Of a stretch of DNA of 64,000 nucleotides, positions 35,559 to 47,019 are shown in pieces. Every line of letters starts with the position of its first letter. Position 1 is the first letter of the stretch. A program made the translations under genes and the position numbers. This DNA comes from Mytilisepta virgata (taxonomy: Eukaryota; Mollusca; Bivalvia; Mytilida; Mytilidae), in the NCBI GenBank assembly GCA_028015205.1, contig CM051516.1, positions 34,238,230 through 34,302,229 of the forward strand, given 5' to 3'. Below the pieces are notes generated by a model, which was not told the origin of the DNA, made no database searches, and saw only the letters and a program-made list of their open reading frames with translations.

Positions 35559-38475
35559 CTAGAACCTCAGAGGGCTGAACCTGTATGGCTCAGCTGGCAA
35601 AACAAGAATCGCTCATGGTGGCCATGTTTGTCGCATGATTTGGACAAAATGAGAAAAGTTTGTAAAAAAAACCTCCAACAGATGCTTCTTGTCAAGTTTC
35701 GTTTCATTTGGTCAAGTGGTTTCAGAGAAGAAGATTTCTTTATATCAGCCTATCAGAAACAAGAATTGCCCATGTCAGCCATGCTTGTCGTCCAATCAGG
35801 ATGAAAAAAAATTAATTTCATATGAAACACAACAGCCACGCTGCATATTCCCGAGCCACTGTTGTGTGAATCACAAAATTAAATGCTCTAAAGGAAATTA
35901 TACTCAGATGTGACAATAACTTTAGTAATGAATTGGACAGGTGAGATAGTAGTCATAATGTTAAATGAAGTGTGACTGATTAGGATATCATACATTGATA
36001 ATGTGAATACATATAGTGAACTGTTTTTTATGATGACCTGGTCTACTAATTAAGTGTAAATTTACCAAAGTTGGAATATCAATTTTGAAAATTGAATGGT
36101 TAGCCTAAGTCTTGTGACATTAACAGTTATTAATATGCATGGTTGATAGATACATTTCCAAAAAAATGAAAATCTTTGAGTCTTTCAGGAAATTTACCAA
36201 AATTGGAGTTATTTTTTTGAAATCCAAATATTCCATTTAATTTTGGAAATTTAATCATTCCCTATACAGCTGTTGCTTTTTTGTAAACAAATATGTATGG
36301 TTGCTAGGTACTTTTCCAAAAAAAAAGGTCTTAGAGTCTTTCAAGAAATTTACCAAAGCTGGAAATTTCATTTATGGAAATTGAATGGTTACCTTAACTC
36401 TTGTGACATTAATGGTTATTAATATATATGGTTGCTAGATACATTTCCAAAAAATGAAGGTCTTAAAGTCTTTCAGGAAATTGACCAAAGTTGGAATTAT
36501 TTTTTTTGAAATCCAAATATTCCCTCTAATTTTGGAAATTTAATCATTCACTATACAGCTTTTGCTTTTTGTAAACAAATATGTATGGTTGCTAGGTACT
36601 TTTCAAAAAAATTCAGATCTTAGAGTCTTTAAGGAAATTAACCAAATTTGGAATTCCATTTTTGGAAATTGAATGGTAACCTTAACTCTAATGATATTAA
36701 TGGTTTTTAATATGCATGGTTGCAAGATACATTTCCAAAAAATGAAGGTCTTAGAGTCTTTCAGGAAATTGACCAAAGTTGGAATTATTTTTTTTGAAAT
36801 CCAAATATTCCCTCTAATTTTGGAAATTTAATCATTCACTATACAGCTTTTGCTTTTTGTAAACAAATATGTATGGTTGCTAGGTACTTTTCAAAAAAAT
36901 TCAGATCTTAGAGTCTTTAAGGAAATTAACCAAATTTGGAATTCCATTTTTGGAAATTGAATGGTAACCTTAACTCTAATGATATTAATGGTTTTTAATA
37001 TGCATGGTTGCAAGATACATTTCCAAAAAATGAAGGTCTTAGAGTCTTTCAGGAAATTTACCAAAGTTGGAATTATTTTTTTTTTAAATCAAAATATTCC
37101 ATTTAACAGCTATTATTCTGCTAGTGTCTGATAGTATGGTTGATTGGTAATTTTTAAAAATTAATAAGTCTGAGACTTTTCCAGAAATTTTTTTCTGTCC
37201 CAAGGGCAAATTTCAAAATTTTGAAACCTTTTAAAGTGCTAGTAATGCACCAATTCTAATGTTTCTACTGCTTAGGGTGTAAGAGGAGTTCTGTGACAAC
37301 CGATTTTGAGATTTTTTAACTCTCTTGTTGCTATGCTCCCAGGGGTTTCAGAAAAATTCTCATGCCATTTTTTAATTTGCCATACGTAATACTAGTCATG
37401 GTTTCAGTTTCACCATTATAGTCCAAATAGTTTAGAACATTTCACTATTTACTGGATATGGCGAAACATGTCTTTTGCTCATAATTATGCCCTAAGGGCA
37501 AATTCCAAAATTACAAAACCTCTCAGCACAATCTACATCAACAATGCTAACAATGATCAAAGTTTCAGTTTTCTATCTCTTATGGTTCCTGAGATAATCC
37601 TGGACATTATGTATACACGTACGTACGTACGTACGGCAAACAGCAAAACATTATCCCCGCCCCTTCGCTAGTGCTGGGATAAAAAGATTTTACATAGATG
37701 CTTCCAGTCAAATTGGCTGACAGTTTTGGCCAAGTAGTTCCAGAGTAAAAATTTTTTTAATCAACCAATGAGAAACAAGAATTGCCCATGACCACTATGT
37801 TGGTTGCCCGATTGCCAAAAATTGAGGAAATTTGTAAAGAACCTCCCACAGATGCTTCCTGTCAAATTTTGTTCTATTTGGTCAAGCTACTTCAGAGGAG
37901 AAGATTGTTTTATATCAGCCAATCAGAAAAAATAACTGCCAATGGCGGACATATTTGTAATTCAATCGGGACAAAATCAGGAAATTTTATAAAAGACCTC
38001 CAATATATGCTTCTTATCAAGTTTTGTTTCATCTGGCATAGCAGTTTCAGAGGAGAAGATTTTTTTATTTTATATCAGCCAATCAGAAACAAGAACTGGC
38101 CATATTTGTATTCCAATCCGGACAAAATGAGGATACTTTGTACAGAACCTCCAACAGATGCCAGAGAAAAAAAAATTTTAATCAACCAATGAGAAACAAG
38201 AATTGCGCATGACGGCCACGTTTGTTGCCCGATCGGGACAAAATGAGGAAAGTTTGTAAAGAACCTTCGATAGATGCTTTCTGTCAAGTATCGTTCTATT
38301 TGGCAAAATGATTTCAAAGGAGAATATTTTTCTATATCAGCCAATCAGAAACAAGAAATGCCCATGGCAGCCATATTTGTAGTCCGATTGGGACGAAATG
38401 AGGAAAGTTTATAAAGGACCTCCCATATATGCTTCCTGTCAAGTTTTGTTCCATTTGGCAAAGCAGTTTGAGATA
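35559..38475 (+). mobile_element. Family A copy (170-bp subtype) split by family C
   Basis: Starts AACTAGAACCTCAGAGGGCT. The monomer is cut after GATGAAAAAAAATTAATTTC (35820) and resumes at ACATAGATGCTTCC (37691). Further monomers follow to 38475, where the AAGATATCTT array begins. Confidence 0.72.
35830..37685 (+). mobile_element. Family C element with 288-bp tandem units
   Basis: Three or more units of 288-289 bp (ACATTTCC at 36152, 36441, 36729 and 37017) carrying TTAGAGTCTTTCAGGAAATT and TGACCAAAGTTGGAATTATT. Then come CCCTAAGGGCAAATTCC segments, an ACGTACGTACGTACG microsatellite and the end CCCCGCCCCTTCGCTAGTGC. Homologous to 56080-57175. Confidence 0.8.
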
Positions 38476-38484
38476 TGTATATGT

Positions 38485-39316
38485 ATGGCACAAAATTAAC
38501 TTATAGAGATATCTTATAAAGTTTATAAGATATCTTATAAACTAATAGAGATATCTTATTAAGTATTAAGATATCTTTAATTTTTATAAGATATCTTATA
38601 AAGTATATAAGATATCCTACTTCTTTATAAAGATATCTTTTAAACACATACTTTATTAAATATCTTATAAAGTTTATAAGATATCTTATAAAGTTTATAA
38701 GATATCTTACAGACTAATAGAGATATCTTATTAACTTATAGAGATATCTTATATATTTAATAAGATATCTTTATAACTATGGCACGCCGTTTTTATATTT
38801 ATTCAAATTCCACGATATCTTATTAAGTATTAAGATATCTTTAATTTTTATAAGATATCTTATTTAATTTGAAAGTAAATGAGATATAGAGATATCTTAT
38901 ATATTTAATAAGATATCTTTATAACCAGTTAAATAAGATATCTCTATAAGTTAATAAAATATTTCTATAAGTTTATAAGATATCTCTATTAGTTAATAAG
39001 ATATCTCATTTAGTTTATAAGATATCTTATTAATTAAATAAGATATCTCTATTATTAACTATATAAAAGATATCTCTATACGTTAATAAGATATCTTATA
39101 AAGTATATAGGATATCTTACTTCTTTATAAAGATATCTTTTAAACACATACTTTATTAGATATCTTATAAACTAATAGAGATATCTTATTAACTTATAGA
39201 GATATCTTATAAAGTTTATAAGATATCTTATAAACTAATAGAGATATCTTATTAACTTATAGAGATATCTTATATATTTAATAAGATATCTTTATAACCA
39301 GTTAAATAAGATATAA
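38485..39316. repeat. Array of AAGATATCTT palindromic words
   Basis: More than 35 GATATC-centred words (mostly AGATATCTTATAA or its complement) spaced about 15-20 bases by AT-rich spacers. A single non-array block, ATGGCACGCCGTTTTTAT, lies near 38780, and a similar ATGGCACAAAATTAAC starts the array at 38485, suggesting two head-to-tail elements. There is no coding frame. Confidence 0.85.
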
Positions 39317-39472
39317 CGCTCTCTGGATGATACCCGGTGGGATATGGATTATGTAATGTATTAATATATAACTATGAACATTGTCAGTAAATACTTTAGA
39401 AACAGGTAGAAATGGTAAGGTTGTTCCCTAACTGAAATAAATTTTAAAACTGATTCATATACATGTATATAC

Positions 39473-39700
39473 CCTTCAAAAACATCTTTCTTTTTGAAAT
39501 TTTCCAATTCTGTTTTGAATGTTTCAACTCCCCACCATACTGGTTTTTCATCTTTATGATTAAAATCAGGAGGTGCCATCTGGTATGGATGATAACATCC
39601 TTGTAGATAATGCAGCAGTGGCATTGAACACATCCAGACATGATTCTTACTTTTTCCAAGTACCCTTTTCACTAGTTCCAATAAACTCTTTGTTACTTCC
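39473..39700 (-). CDS. RNF213: RNF213-like exon 5: conserved W-x-P-LLH segment
   Basis: The acceptor is TTTTTTAAG and the donor GAAGG|gtatat. The exon starts with one base completing Pro, holds 75 codons and carries over GG. It contains VWMCSMPLLHYLQGCYHP, which lines up with the vertebrate WLGALPVLHCCMEL motif (from memory) and is one of the clearest family marks in the window. A W.GVETFKTELENFKKK helix follows. The open frame runs on past the donor for 41 codons, but that tail is intronic, since exon 6 completes the split Gly codon exactly. Confidence 0.9.
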
Positions 39701-39830
39701 CTTAAAAAAATCAATTTCAGCTTTATTTCTATTAATGAAATGCTTTATAAGATGATCTCAATGCACTGTCATGCTACTTTATGCCTACTCACTGCCCATC
39801 AGACAAAATGTGGACAAAGTCCAAAAAATA

Positions 39831-41284
39831 ACTAAAGGCTCTCAAGAGCCTGTATCCCTCACCTGGATTTAACTTTTTACCTTGAGCAGGACTAAAAATT
39901 TAAGTGTTACAGTCAATTTGGCTGCTTTTTCTAAAGGGTTCTATTTTAAACTAAGTTCAGCTGTGGCAGTCAGTCATCTTGGTTGACAGTTCAGGTCAAT
40001 GGACATATTTCTATAAGAGAATCATCATTTCTGCTAAGTCTTGTTGCAACTGGCTAAGTGGTTTCAGACAAGAAGATTTTTAAACGAATTTTCCTATAGG
40101 GTTTAACTAAGTTCAGCTGTGCCGGACATCTTGGTTGACAGCCTGGGTGATCGGACACATTTCTGAAAGAGGACCATCTAAGGACCAATGCTGCCAACTT
40201 TAGTTCCAATGACTCAGTAGTTTCAGACAAGAAGATTTTTGAGTGAATTTCCCATAGGGTCCAATGTTAAACTAAGTTTGGATGTGGTGCCCATCTTGGT
40301 TGACAGTCCAAGAATCGGACACATTTCTGAAAAAGGACCTCCTAAGGACCATTGCTGCCATGTCTGGCTCCAATATGTCAAGTGGTTTCAGACGAGAAGA
40401 TTTTTCAATAAATTTTCCCATAGGGCCCTATGTTGAACTAAGTTCAGCTGTGGCAGCCATCTTTGTTGACAGTCAGGGTCATCAGACAAAATTCTGAAAG
40501 AGTACCATCTTAGGACCATTGCTACCAAGTCTAGTTCCAATTGGCTTAGTTGTTTCAGACAAGAAGATTTTGGAAATTCATCCCCCCTTTTTTCTATTTT
40601 TAGTAACAGCAGCCATGTCGGTTGGAAGTCAGGGATGCCGAACATAATTTTGGAAGGGGGCTACCCAAGGACCATTCCACCAAAGTGTTGTCCCAAAGTG
40701 GTTAAAAAGGAGAAGATCTTTAAAGGAAAATTTATGCCAAATGCTGACTTTAAAGGGCAAAAACTTCTACAAGGGGTCAATCAATGATTTTGGTCATGTT
40801 GAATTATTTGTAGATCTTACTGTGATGAACATTTTTGATGTTTACAGTTTGTCTTTATCTATAATAATATTCAAGATAATAACCTAAAACTGCAAAATTG
40901 CCTTAAAATTAACAATTCAGGGGCAATAACCCAAGAATGAGTTGAACGATTAGTCTGAAAATTTTATGGCAGGTAGATCTTGACCTGATGAACATTTTAC
41001 CTTGTGTCAGTTTTGCTATAAATGCTTTAGTTTTTGAGATATAAAACAAAAACTGCAGTTTACCATTATGTTCTATTTTTTTAAGCCATGTCAGCCATGT
41101 TGGTTGGCAGGTGGGGTCATCGGACATATTTTTAAAACTAGATACCCTAATGATGCTTGTGGCCAAGTTTGGTTCCATTTGGCCCAGTAGTTTCAGAGAA
41201 GAAGATTTTTGTAAAAGTTAATGGACGATGGACAACCGACGACGGACGCCAAGTGATGGGAATAGCTCACTTGACCCTTCCTCA
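39831..41284 (+). mobile_element. Family A element, near-complete
   Basis: Starts AACTAAAGGCTCTCAAGAGC. There are about four 190-bp monomers, then the mussel tail segment (TTTTGGTCATGTTGAATTAT, CAGGTAGATCTTGACCTGAT), GGACGATGGACAACCGACGA, and AATAGCTCACTTGACCC. The final hairpin is cut short. Confidence 0.8.
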
Positions 41285-41590
41285 TACTGGATTTGACATG
41301 GGCAGCATAATGGGTGTCCTGCAGGAACCAGAGATTGCTTACTCTTCCGGAGCAGCTGAGTCTACCCCTGGTTTTTTGGCGGGGTCCATGTTGTCCATAT
41401 GTTTCTAGTTTTTAATTGTAGTGTATGTATTGTTTTAGTCTTTGTTGTTCTCCAGAGTTTGTCAGTTGTTTCGATTTATCCCTTTGGTATGTGTTGACTT
41501 CACTATTTACTACGTGACGAACTTTACTGTTACAAATACACATTAGCATTTTCCTATCTCCAGCTCTTTAGTGCAAGGGCCAGGAGTTAA
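41285..41590 (+). repeat. Dispersed repeat resembling one common in mytilid genomes
   Basis: GGAGCAGCTGAGTCTACCCC, GGTTTTTTGGCGGGGTCC, then TCGATTTATCCCTTTGGTAT. I recall a very similar phrase order from Mytilus sequences; not checked. It is part of the basis for the taxon guess. Confidence 0.55.
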
Positions 41591-41592
41591 AC

Positions 41593-43068
41593 AAGAGGCT
41601 CTCAAGAGCCTGAATCGCTCACCTGGCAAACAATGCACTATAAACTAAAGTAATATATTAATGTTTGTTGTAATGGGTAAGGTTCTCCTTACTCCTACAA
41701 TGTAAGATGTTGGAATTCCATTCCTCCATACCCCTAAGTCTGTAAATAGCTTGCCAGACAACCTCTAGCATTGCTAGAGTAAGGTTCTCTTGTAAGTTTT
41801 ACTGAATTCCTATGTAATGGAGGTGGTCGAAATGATCTCCCCTGATGTGATGAATTTGTTATCCTGATAAAATATAAATATAATGCAATGGAATACTTTA
41901 AATTTTCGATATGTTGTGAAGGACATATAAACAATGACTGTTAAACAGCAATATTTCTACAACTGTTGTGTTTGAAGTTGAACATTTGCCATTTTATATG
42001 AGTTGATACTGCTTAGATGAAATTAACCAGTGGTAAGTACCCTTTGAACAGACTGTTCTGGTTACCTATGTGACCTTACATCTTTGGCATCTAAAAAGTG
42101 AACTCTCTTTTTCTGAAGTATCACAGTTTCAATTACATGTACTTGAAAAGGAAATATAGCAGGAACAATCATGCTAAGTTTCATCCAAATCCCCCTAGTA
42201 GTTTCAGAGGAGAAGATGTTTGAAAATTTGTTAACAACGATGATGACGGACACCAAGTGATGGCAATTAAAAGCTCACATATAATGAAGTTTATTCATTG
42301 TTATACAACATTCTCATCACCATTCACTAAGAATACCATGTTTACTTTAAAAACCAAATATTGTTGAAATCCGAGCAAGTGTAAAAAATGGCGGGAAAAT
42401 GGCCGTCCAAAACAAACTTTCATCATCACCATTCAACTTGGGATACCATGTTTACCTTGAAAGTAGCTTTCATGTTCATTATCTTTCTTTAATTCAGGTA
42501 AAAATAGCAAAAAACAGCATTTTGACCCCTATGTTCTATTTTTAGTAAGGGCGGACATGTTTTTCGACCAATCACAAATCCAAGCATTAACTTTTTGCAG
42601 GATACCCTAAGGAACAATCTTATCAAGTTTCCTTTGATTTTAAATAGTAGTTTCAGAGAAGAAGATTTTTGAAATAATAACATTAAAAAAAGCCAAAAAT
42701 GTCAAAAAAGGGCAATAACTCTAACATCAGTTGACAGATTTTCACGAAAATTAGCACACAGGTAGCTCTCGTCATGCAGAACACTTTCAACCTGTCAGAA
42801 TTTGCCGTAACCTAATGATTTTTGAGATATTTGCGAAAAAATGTTGTTTGACCCCTATGTTCTATTTTTAGTAACAGTGGCCATGTTTTTCGACAGATCA
42901 AAAATCAAAGCAAAACTTTGTGCAGGATACCCTAAAGAACAATCATGCTAAGTTTTATCCAAATCCATTCAGTAGTTTCAGAGGAGAAGATGTTTGAAAA
43001 ATTGTTAACGACGACGGACACCAAGTGATGGCAAAAGCTCACATTTCCTTTTAGGAAAGGTGAGCTAA
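41593..43068 (+). repeat. Family A copies in series
   Basis: Starts ACAAGAGGCTCTCAAGAGCC. An end-like AGTGATGGCAATTAAAAGCT is at 42257, then further monomers with TTTTTCGACCAATCACAAAT, ending in a hairpin of TCCTTTTTAGGAAAGGTGAG and CTAAAAAGG at 43068. Confidence 0.7.
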
Positions 43069-43812
43069 AAAGGGGACCATCCAAGGAAGATTCCACTTAA
43101 GTTTGGTTTAAATTGGTTCAGTGGTTTCAGAGGAGTTGACTAAAAAGTAAAATTCTCATAGGCTCAATGTTAAACTAAGTCCAGCCATGGCGGCCATGTT
43201 GGATGGTGTTTGGGGAAACCAAACATAGATTTTAAAAGGAGCCACCCAAGGACCATTCCACCAAAGTTTGGTTCAAATTGGCCTAATGGTCTCAGAGAAG
43301 ATAACGAAAATGTTAAAATTCCCATAGGGTCCAAGGTTAAACTATGTCTGACCATGGCAGCCATATTGGATGGTGCCCGGGAAAACCAAACACATTTTTA
43401 AAGGGGACCATCCAAGGACCATTCCACTTAAGTTTGGTTTAAATTGGTTCAGTGGTTTCAGAGAAGTTGATAAAAATGTGAAAAGTTTACGACGACGACG
43501 CACGCAAAGTGTAAAAAATGGCGGGAAAATGGCAGCCATTTTAAAAATGGCCGTCCAAAACAAACTTTCATCATCACCATTCAAGTCAGGATACCATGTT
43601 TACCTTGAAAGTAGCTTTCATCTTGAAAAAATAGCAAAAAAACAGCATTTTGACCCCTATGTTCTATTTTTAGTAAGGGTGGACATGTTTTTCGACCAAT
43701 CAAAAATCCAAGCATTAACTTTTTGCAGGATACCCTAAGGAACAAACTTACCAAGTTCCTTTGATTTTGAATAGTAGTTTCAGAGAAGAAGATTTTTGAA
43801 ATAATAACATAA
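43069..43812 (+). repeat. Family A monomers, third subtype
   Basis: Two units with AAGTTTGGTTTAAATTGG and GCCATGTTGGATGGTG, then GACGACGACGCACGCAAAG, and a repeat of the 42370-42670 segment (AAAATGGCGGGAAAATGGC). Confidence 0.68.
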
Positions 43813-44630
43813 ACTAGAGGCTCTGAAGAGCCTGTATGGCTCACCTGGATTTAACTTTTCACCTTGAGCAGACCTAAAAATTTAAGTGTTGCAGTCAATT
43901 TTGCTGTTTTTTCTATAGGATTATATGTTAAACTAATTTCAGCTGTGGCAGTCATCTTGATATAGTCCAGGTCAACGGATACATTTCTAAAAGAGAACCA
44001 TCTAAGGACCATTTCTGCTAAGTCTTGTTCCAACTGGTTAAGTGGTTTTAGACAAGAAGATTTTTAAATGAATTTTCCTATAGGGTCTAATATTTAACAA
44101 AGTTTGGTGTGGCAGCCATCTTTGTTGACAATCCGGGTGATCAGACATATTTCTGAAAGAGGACCTCCTAAGGACCAATGCTGCCAAGCCTGGCTCTAAT
44201 ATGTCAAGTGGTTTCAGACAAGAAGATTTTTAAATGAATTTTTCCATAGGGCCTTATGTTAAACTAAGTTCGGGTGTGGTAGCCATCTTGGTTGACAGTC
44301 TGGGTCATCGCACAAAATTCTGAAAGAGGACCATCTAAGAACCAAGTCTAATTCTAATTGACTTAGTGGTTTCAGACGAGAAGATTTCGTAGTGAATTTC
44401 CCATAGGGTCCTATGTTAAACTAAGTTCGGGTGTGGCGGCCATCTTGGTTGACAGTCTGGGTCATCGCACAAAATTCTGAAAGCATAAACTTTGTGCAGG
44501 ATACCCTAAGGAACAATCATGCTAAGTTTTATCCAAATCCATTCAGTAGTTTCAGAGGAGAAGATTTTTTAAAAATTGTTAACGACAGACGACGACAGAG
44601 GCAAAGTGATGGCCAGGTGAGCTAAAAAAG
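43813..44630 (+). mobile_element. Family A element, both ends present
   Basis: Starts AACTAGAGGCTCTGAAGAGC, has four to five monomers, and ends GACAGACGACGACAGAGGC, AAGTGATGGCCAGGTGAGCT, AAAAAA. It stops about 100 bp from exon 4. Confidence 0.8.
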
Positions 44631-44728
44631 GAGTTTAAGTAAAAATATCATATATTATACACAAAATTAAATTAAAATGACAAATTAACTTTAAAGGACA
44701 TTACTTTTAAGAAATGCATTATACATAC

Positions 44729-44955
44729 GGAAGAATATTTGGAAAAATTCTCTTCAACTCATCAAATTCATGGCAACTCTTCTGGCTTTTGTCTAGTGAT
44801 GGTAATAAAGCTTCAAACAGGATTTTGTTTTCTGCAACACCAAATGTTAAACTGAACTTCTCCTTCAAGTGAACAAGTGTCAAAGCAACTGTAACACTGC
44901 AACCCTTTTGTCCTTGCATTTTATTCACAGCACTTATCAAGTACTTGTGAAGAAT
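44729..44955 (-). CDS. RNF213: RNF213-like exon 4: N-arm helical region
   Basis: A long T-rich tract and AACAG precede the exon, which starts in phase 0 with ILHKYLISAV. It holds 75 codons plus two bases. I chose the donor CTTCC|gtatgt over the nearby CCGTAT|gtataa because exon 5 needs one base to complete a codon, and CC plus G gives Pro. The peptide (VTVALTLVHLKEKFSL, then LLPSLDKSQKS) is amphipathic helix, matching the vertebrate region of leucine-rich helices before the W..ALPVLH motif. There is no catalytic motif in this part of the protein. Confidence 0.85.
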
Positions 44956-45959
44956 CTGTTAAAAAAAAATGATATACACATTGGAGGAAAGCGGTGGATC
45001 GTATCTTAAGTTATGCACAGCCCACATAATTTTGGTCAAAGAAACATGATATTATATAAATCCAGCATATGTTTTCTTAGTCTCTGTATCAGCTATGGTC
45101 ACTAATGATTATTATTGGTTCAATGTCCAGACCAATAATTTTGAAAGGGGACCACCCAAAATTATAAGTTTGAGAGGCTTCCAGGATATTTACCAAAGAT
45201 GAAATAGCAATGTTTGCAATTTAACTGTTCCAGGCAATTTCACAGTTGATTAAAACATGGTTTCCCAAAATTAAAGGTCTGAGAGTCTTCAAGGACATTT
45301 ACCAAAGATAGAATTGTAATATTGTTAAACTTCATTTGTTCTAAGCAATTGCTATTTTACAGCTGATAACATTAATACATGACTGCTAGGTACTTTTCCT
45401 AATAAATTAAAGGTACAAGAGTCTCCAACGATATTTACAAAACAAAATTAACTGAAATCAAATTGTGCCATTTTGCACAGAGATATATGGTTATATTTCT
45501 AATACATGTAAATACTGAATTTATCGAGCAAAAGTTTTTCTAAGATCTAGCATTGTAAAATAATTTCAAAATCTGTGATTTTTTTAGAATATAATGTTTT
45601 TCCAAAAAAATGCCATGTAATGAAACCAAAACTTAAAATCAGTTCAAACCAACAAAATACTGAATTGTTATTTCTCAGTAGAAAAAAATCCAGTTTCTCC
45701 CAGAAACTAATTTACTGACTGACACCAAAATGGTGATATTACTCCTCCTAATACACTCTCAAGTTTAATACACTTTAATAACATTTAAAAATTTAGCTTC
45801 ATTGGACTGAGGTAAACTAAAGATATCCAGAAACCAATTAATTTGCAGAAACCTGCAGGCTTCATTAAGCTTGTCCTTCATCAAATTAATGGCAGATTGT
45901 AACTTTGCTGCAATTCAGCTGAAAGTCATTACTACATCTAAAGCGATTTTCATAAATAC
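44956..45959. other. Intron between exons 3 and 4, with a family C-like relic
   Basis: 45160-45440 keeps worn family C phrases (GAGAGTCTTCAAGGACATTT, ACCAAAGATAGAATTG). The rest is AT-rich. Confidence 0.55.
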
Positions 45960-46264
45960 CTCATGTAAAAATTTTTCAAATTCAGTAGCAGATTTCCATA
46001 ACTTTTCTCCAATGAAGTAGAATTCCTTTAACCCATCAACAATAGCTGCAATTTTTCCAATAAAGTCTTCTCTTTGTATGTTTGTAGCATTTTTTATTTC
46101 AAATTCTGGTAAAAAGGTTTCTATGGCAAAAACTGCATCCTTCTCCAGTTCCTTCAAGTAGTCACTCTTTCCCATCCATTTCCGAGACACCCATTTTATA
46201 GGATTTGCACTTTTCTCTTCTAGTGGTTTTCCTCTTACTATTCCATCATATATATCATACGTAT
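45960..46264 (-). CDS. RNF213: RNF213-like exon 3: N-arm helical region
   Basis: I place the acceptor at GAATTAG|AT because it restores an Asp codon with the G left by exon 2. The exon then reads 101 codons and ends in phase 0 at HE|gtattt. It begins YDIYDGIVRGK, comparable to the vertebrate ITDGPRKDLVKGK stretch (from memory), then becomes acidic and helical (LKELEKDAVFAIE, EKLWKSATEFEKFL). The open frame extends a little further upstream (HFELDTYD), so a slightly earlier acceptor cannot be excluded. A SINE with its target duplication ends only 42 bases upstream of this acceptor, so the branch point must lie in a very short leftover of the original intron. Confidence 0.85.
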
Positions 46265-46315
46265 CTAATTCAAAGTGAAAGAGTGCAACATTTTGAAAAG
46301 GGAATATTTGAAGTA

Positions 46316-46588
46316 TTTGTTTGTTTGTTTAGTTGGGGTTTTAACGCCGTTTTCAGCACATTTTGGCCATTTCGCAGCAGCCAGTTTTTATTGGTGGAGG
46401 AAGCCGGAGTACCCGGAGAGAACCACCGACCTTCGGTAGGAAAATTGGCAATCCTTGTCAATTAAGATCAGAGTCAAACACACACCGCCATAGGTGAGAT
46501 TCGAACTCACAACCCCAGCGTTGACAGGCTAGTGATCAGTAGTAGTCATGATGAACTACCTAGACCACTCGGCCACTGAGGCCCCAAC
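46316..46588 (-). mobile_element. Full-length tRNA-derived SINE 50 bp from exon 3
   Basis: Read on the minus strand: a head GGCCTCAGTGGCCGAGTGGT (box A-like) and GAGTTCGAATCTCACC (box B-like), the SINE body, and the tail AACCCCAACTAAACAAACAA. ATTTGAAGTA at 46306-46315 and 46589-46598 is the target duplication. The head resembles a serine- or leucine-type tRNA. It has the same orientation as the host gene. Confidence 0.88.
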
Positions 46589-46738
46589 ATTTGAAGTAAG
46601 TGTGGAAGCAATATAATGCTTGACCCAATAAAGTGTAGGATATATACATTACACAGTAATAATAGACCTACTCAAAAACCAAATGAAAAACAAAGTTGCT
46701 TTTTTGGCTCCTGTAACCCCTTATATCTAAAAAACGGT

Positions 46739-47010
46739 TTTGTTTGTTTGTTTAGTTGGGGTTTTACGCCATTTTCAGCACATTTTGGCCATTTCGCAAT
46801 GGCCAGTTTTTATTGATGGAGGAAGCCAAAATACCCGGAGAGAACCACTGACCTTCGGTGGAAAAATTGGCAATCCTTGTCAATTAAGATCGGGGTCGAA
46901 CACACCCCACCACAGGTGAGATTTGAACTACACAACCTCAGCGTTGACAGGCTAGTGATTATTAGTATTCATCACAAACAACCTAGACCACTCGGCCAAC
47001 GAGGTCCCTC
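46739..47010 (-). mobile_element. Second full-length SINE of the same family
   Basis: Same layout as the copy 150 bp away, with a worn box B (GTTCAAATCTCACC-like). AAAAACGGT at 46730-46738 and 47011-47019 is the target duplication. The two copies have independent target sites, so this is not a tandem duplication. Confidence 0.85.
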
Positions 47011-47019
47011 AAAAACGGT

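Noticed and set aside
37782..38192. 136-codon open frame on the plus strand
   Set aside because: Also translated family A monomers, including the repeated CAATCAGAAACAAGAA phrase.
38485..39316. CRISPR-like appearance of the AAGATATCTT array
   Set aside because: The word is only about 10 bases, spacers are low-complexity AT and not unique, and the sequence is animal nuclear DNA with spliceosomal introns.
43370..43738. 122-codon open frame in the 43 kb repeats
   Set aside because: Repeat monomers again; it overlaps open frames on the other strand and has no protein family resemblance.
46470..46590. Possible true tRNA gene on the minus strand
   Set aside because: Box A- and B-like motifs exist, but the arms do not close into a full cloverleaf in my reading, and the unit continues into a SINE body with tail and target duplication.
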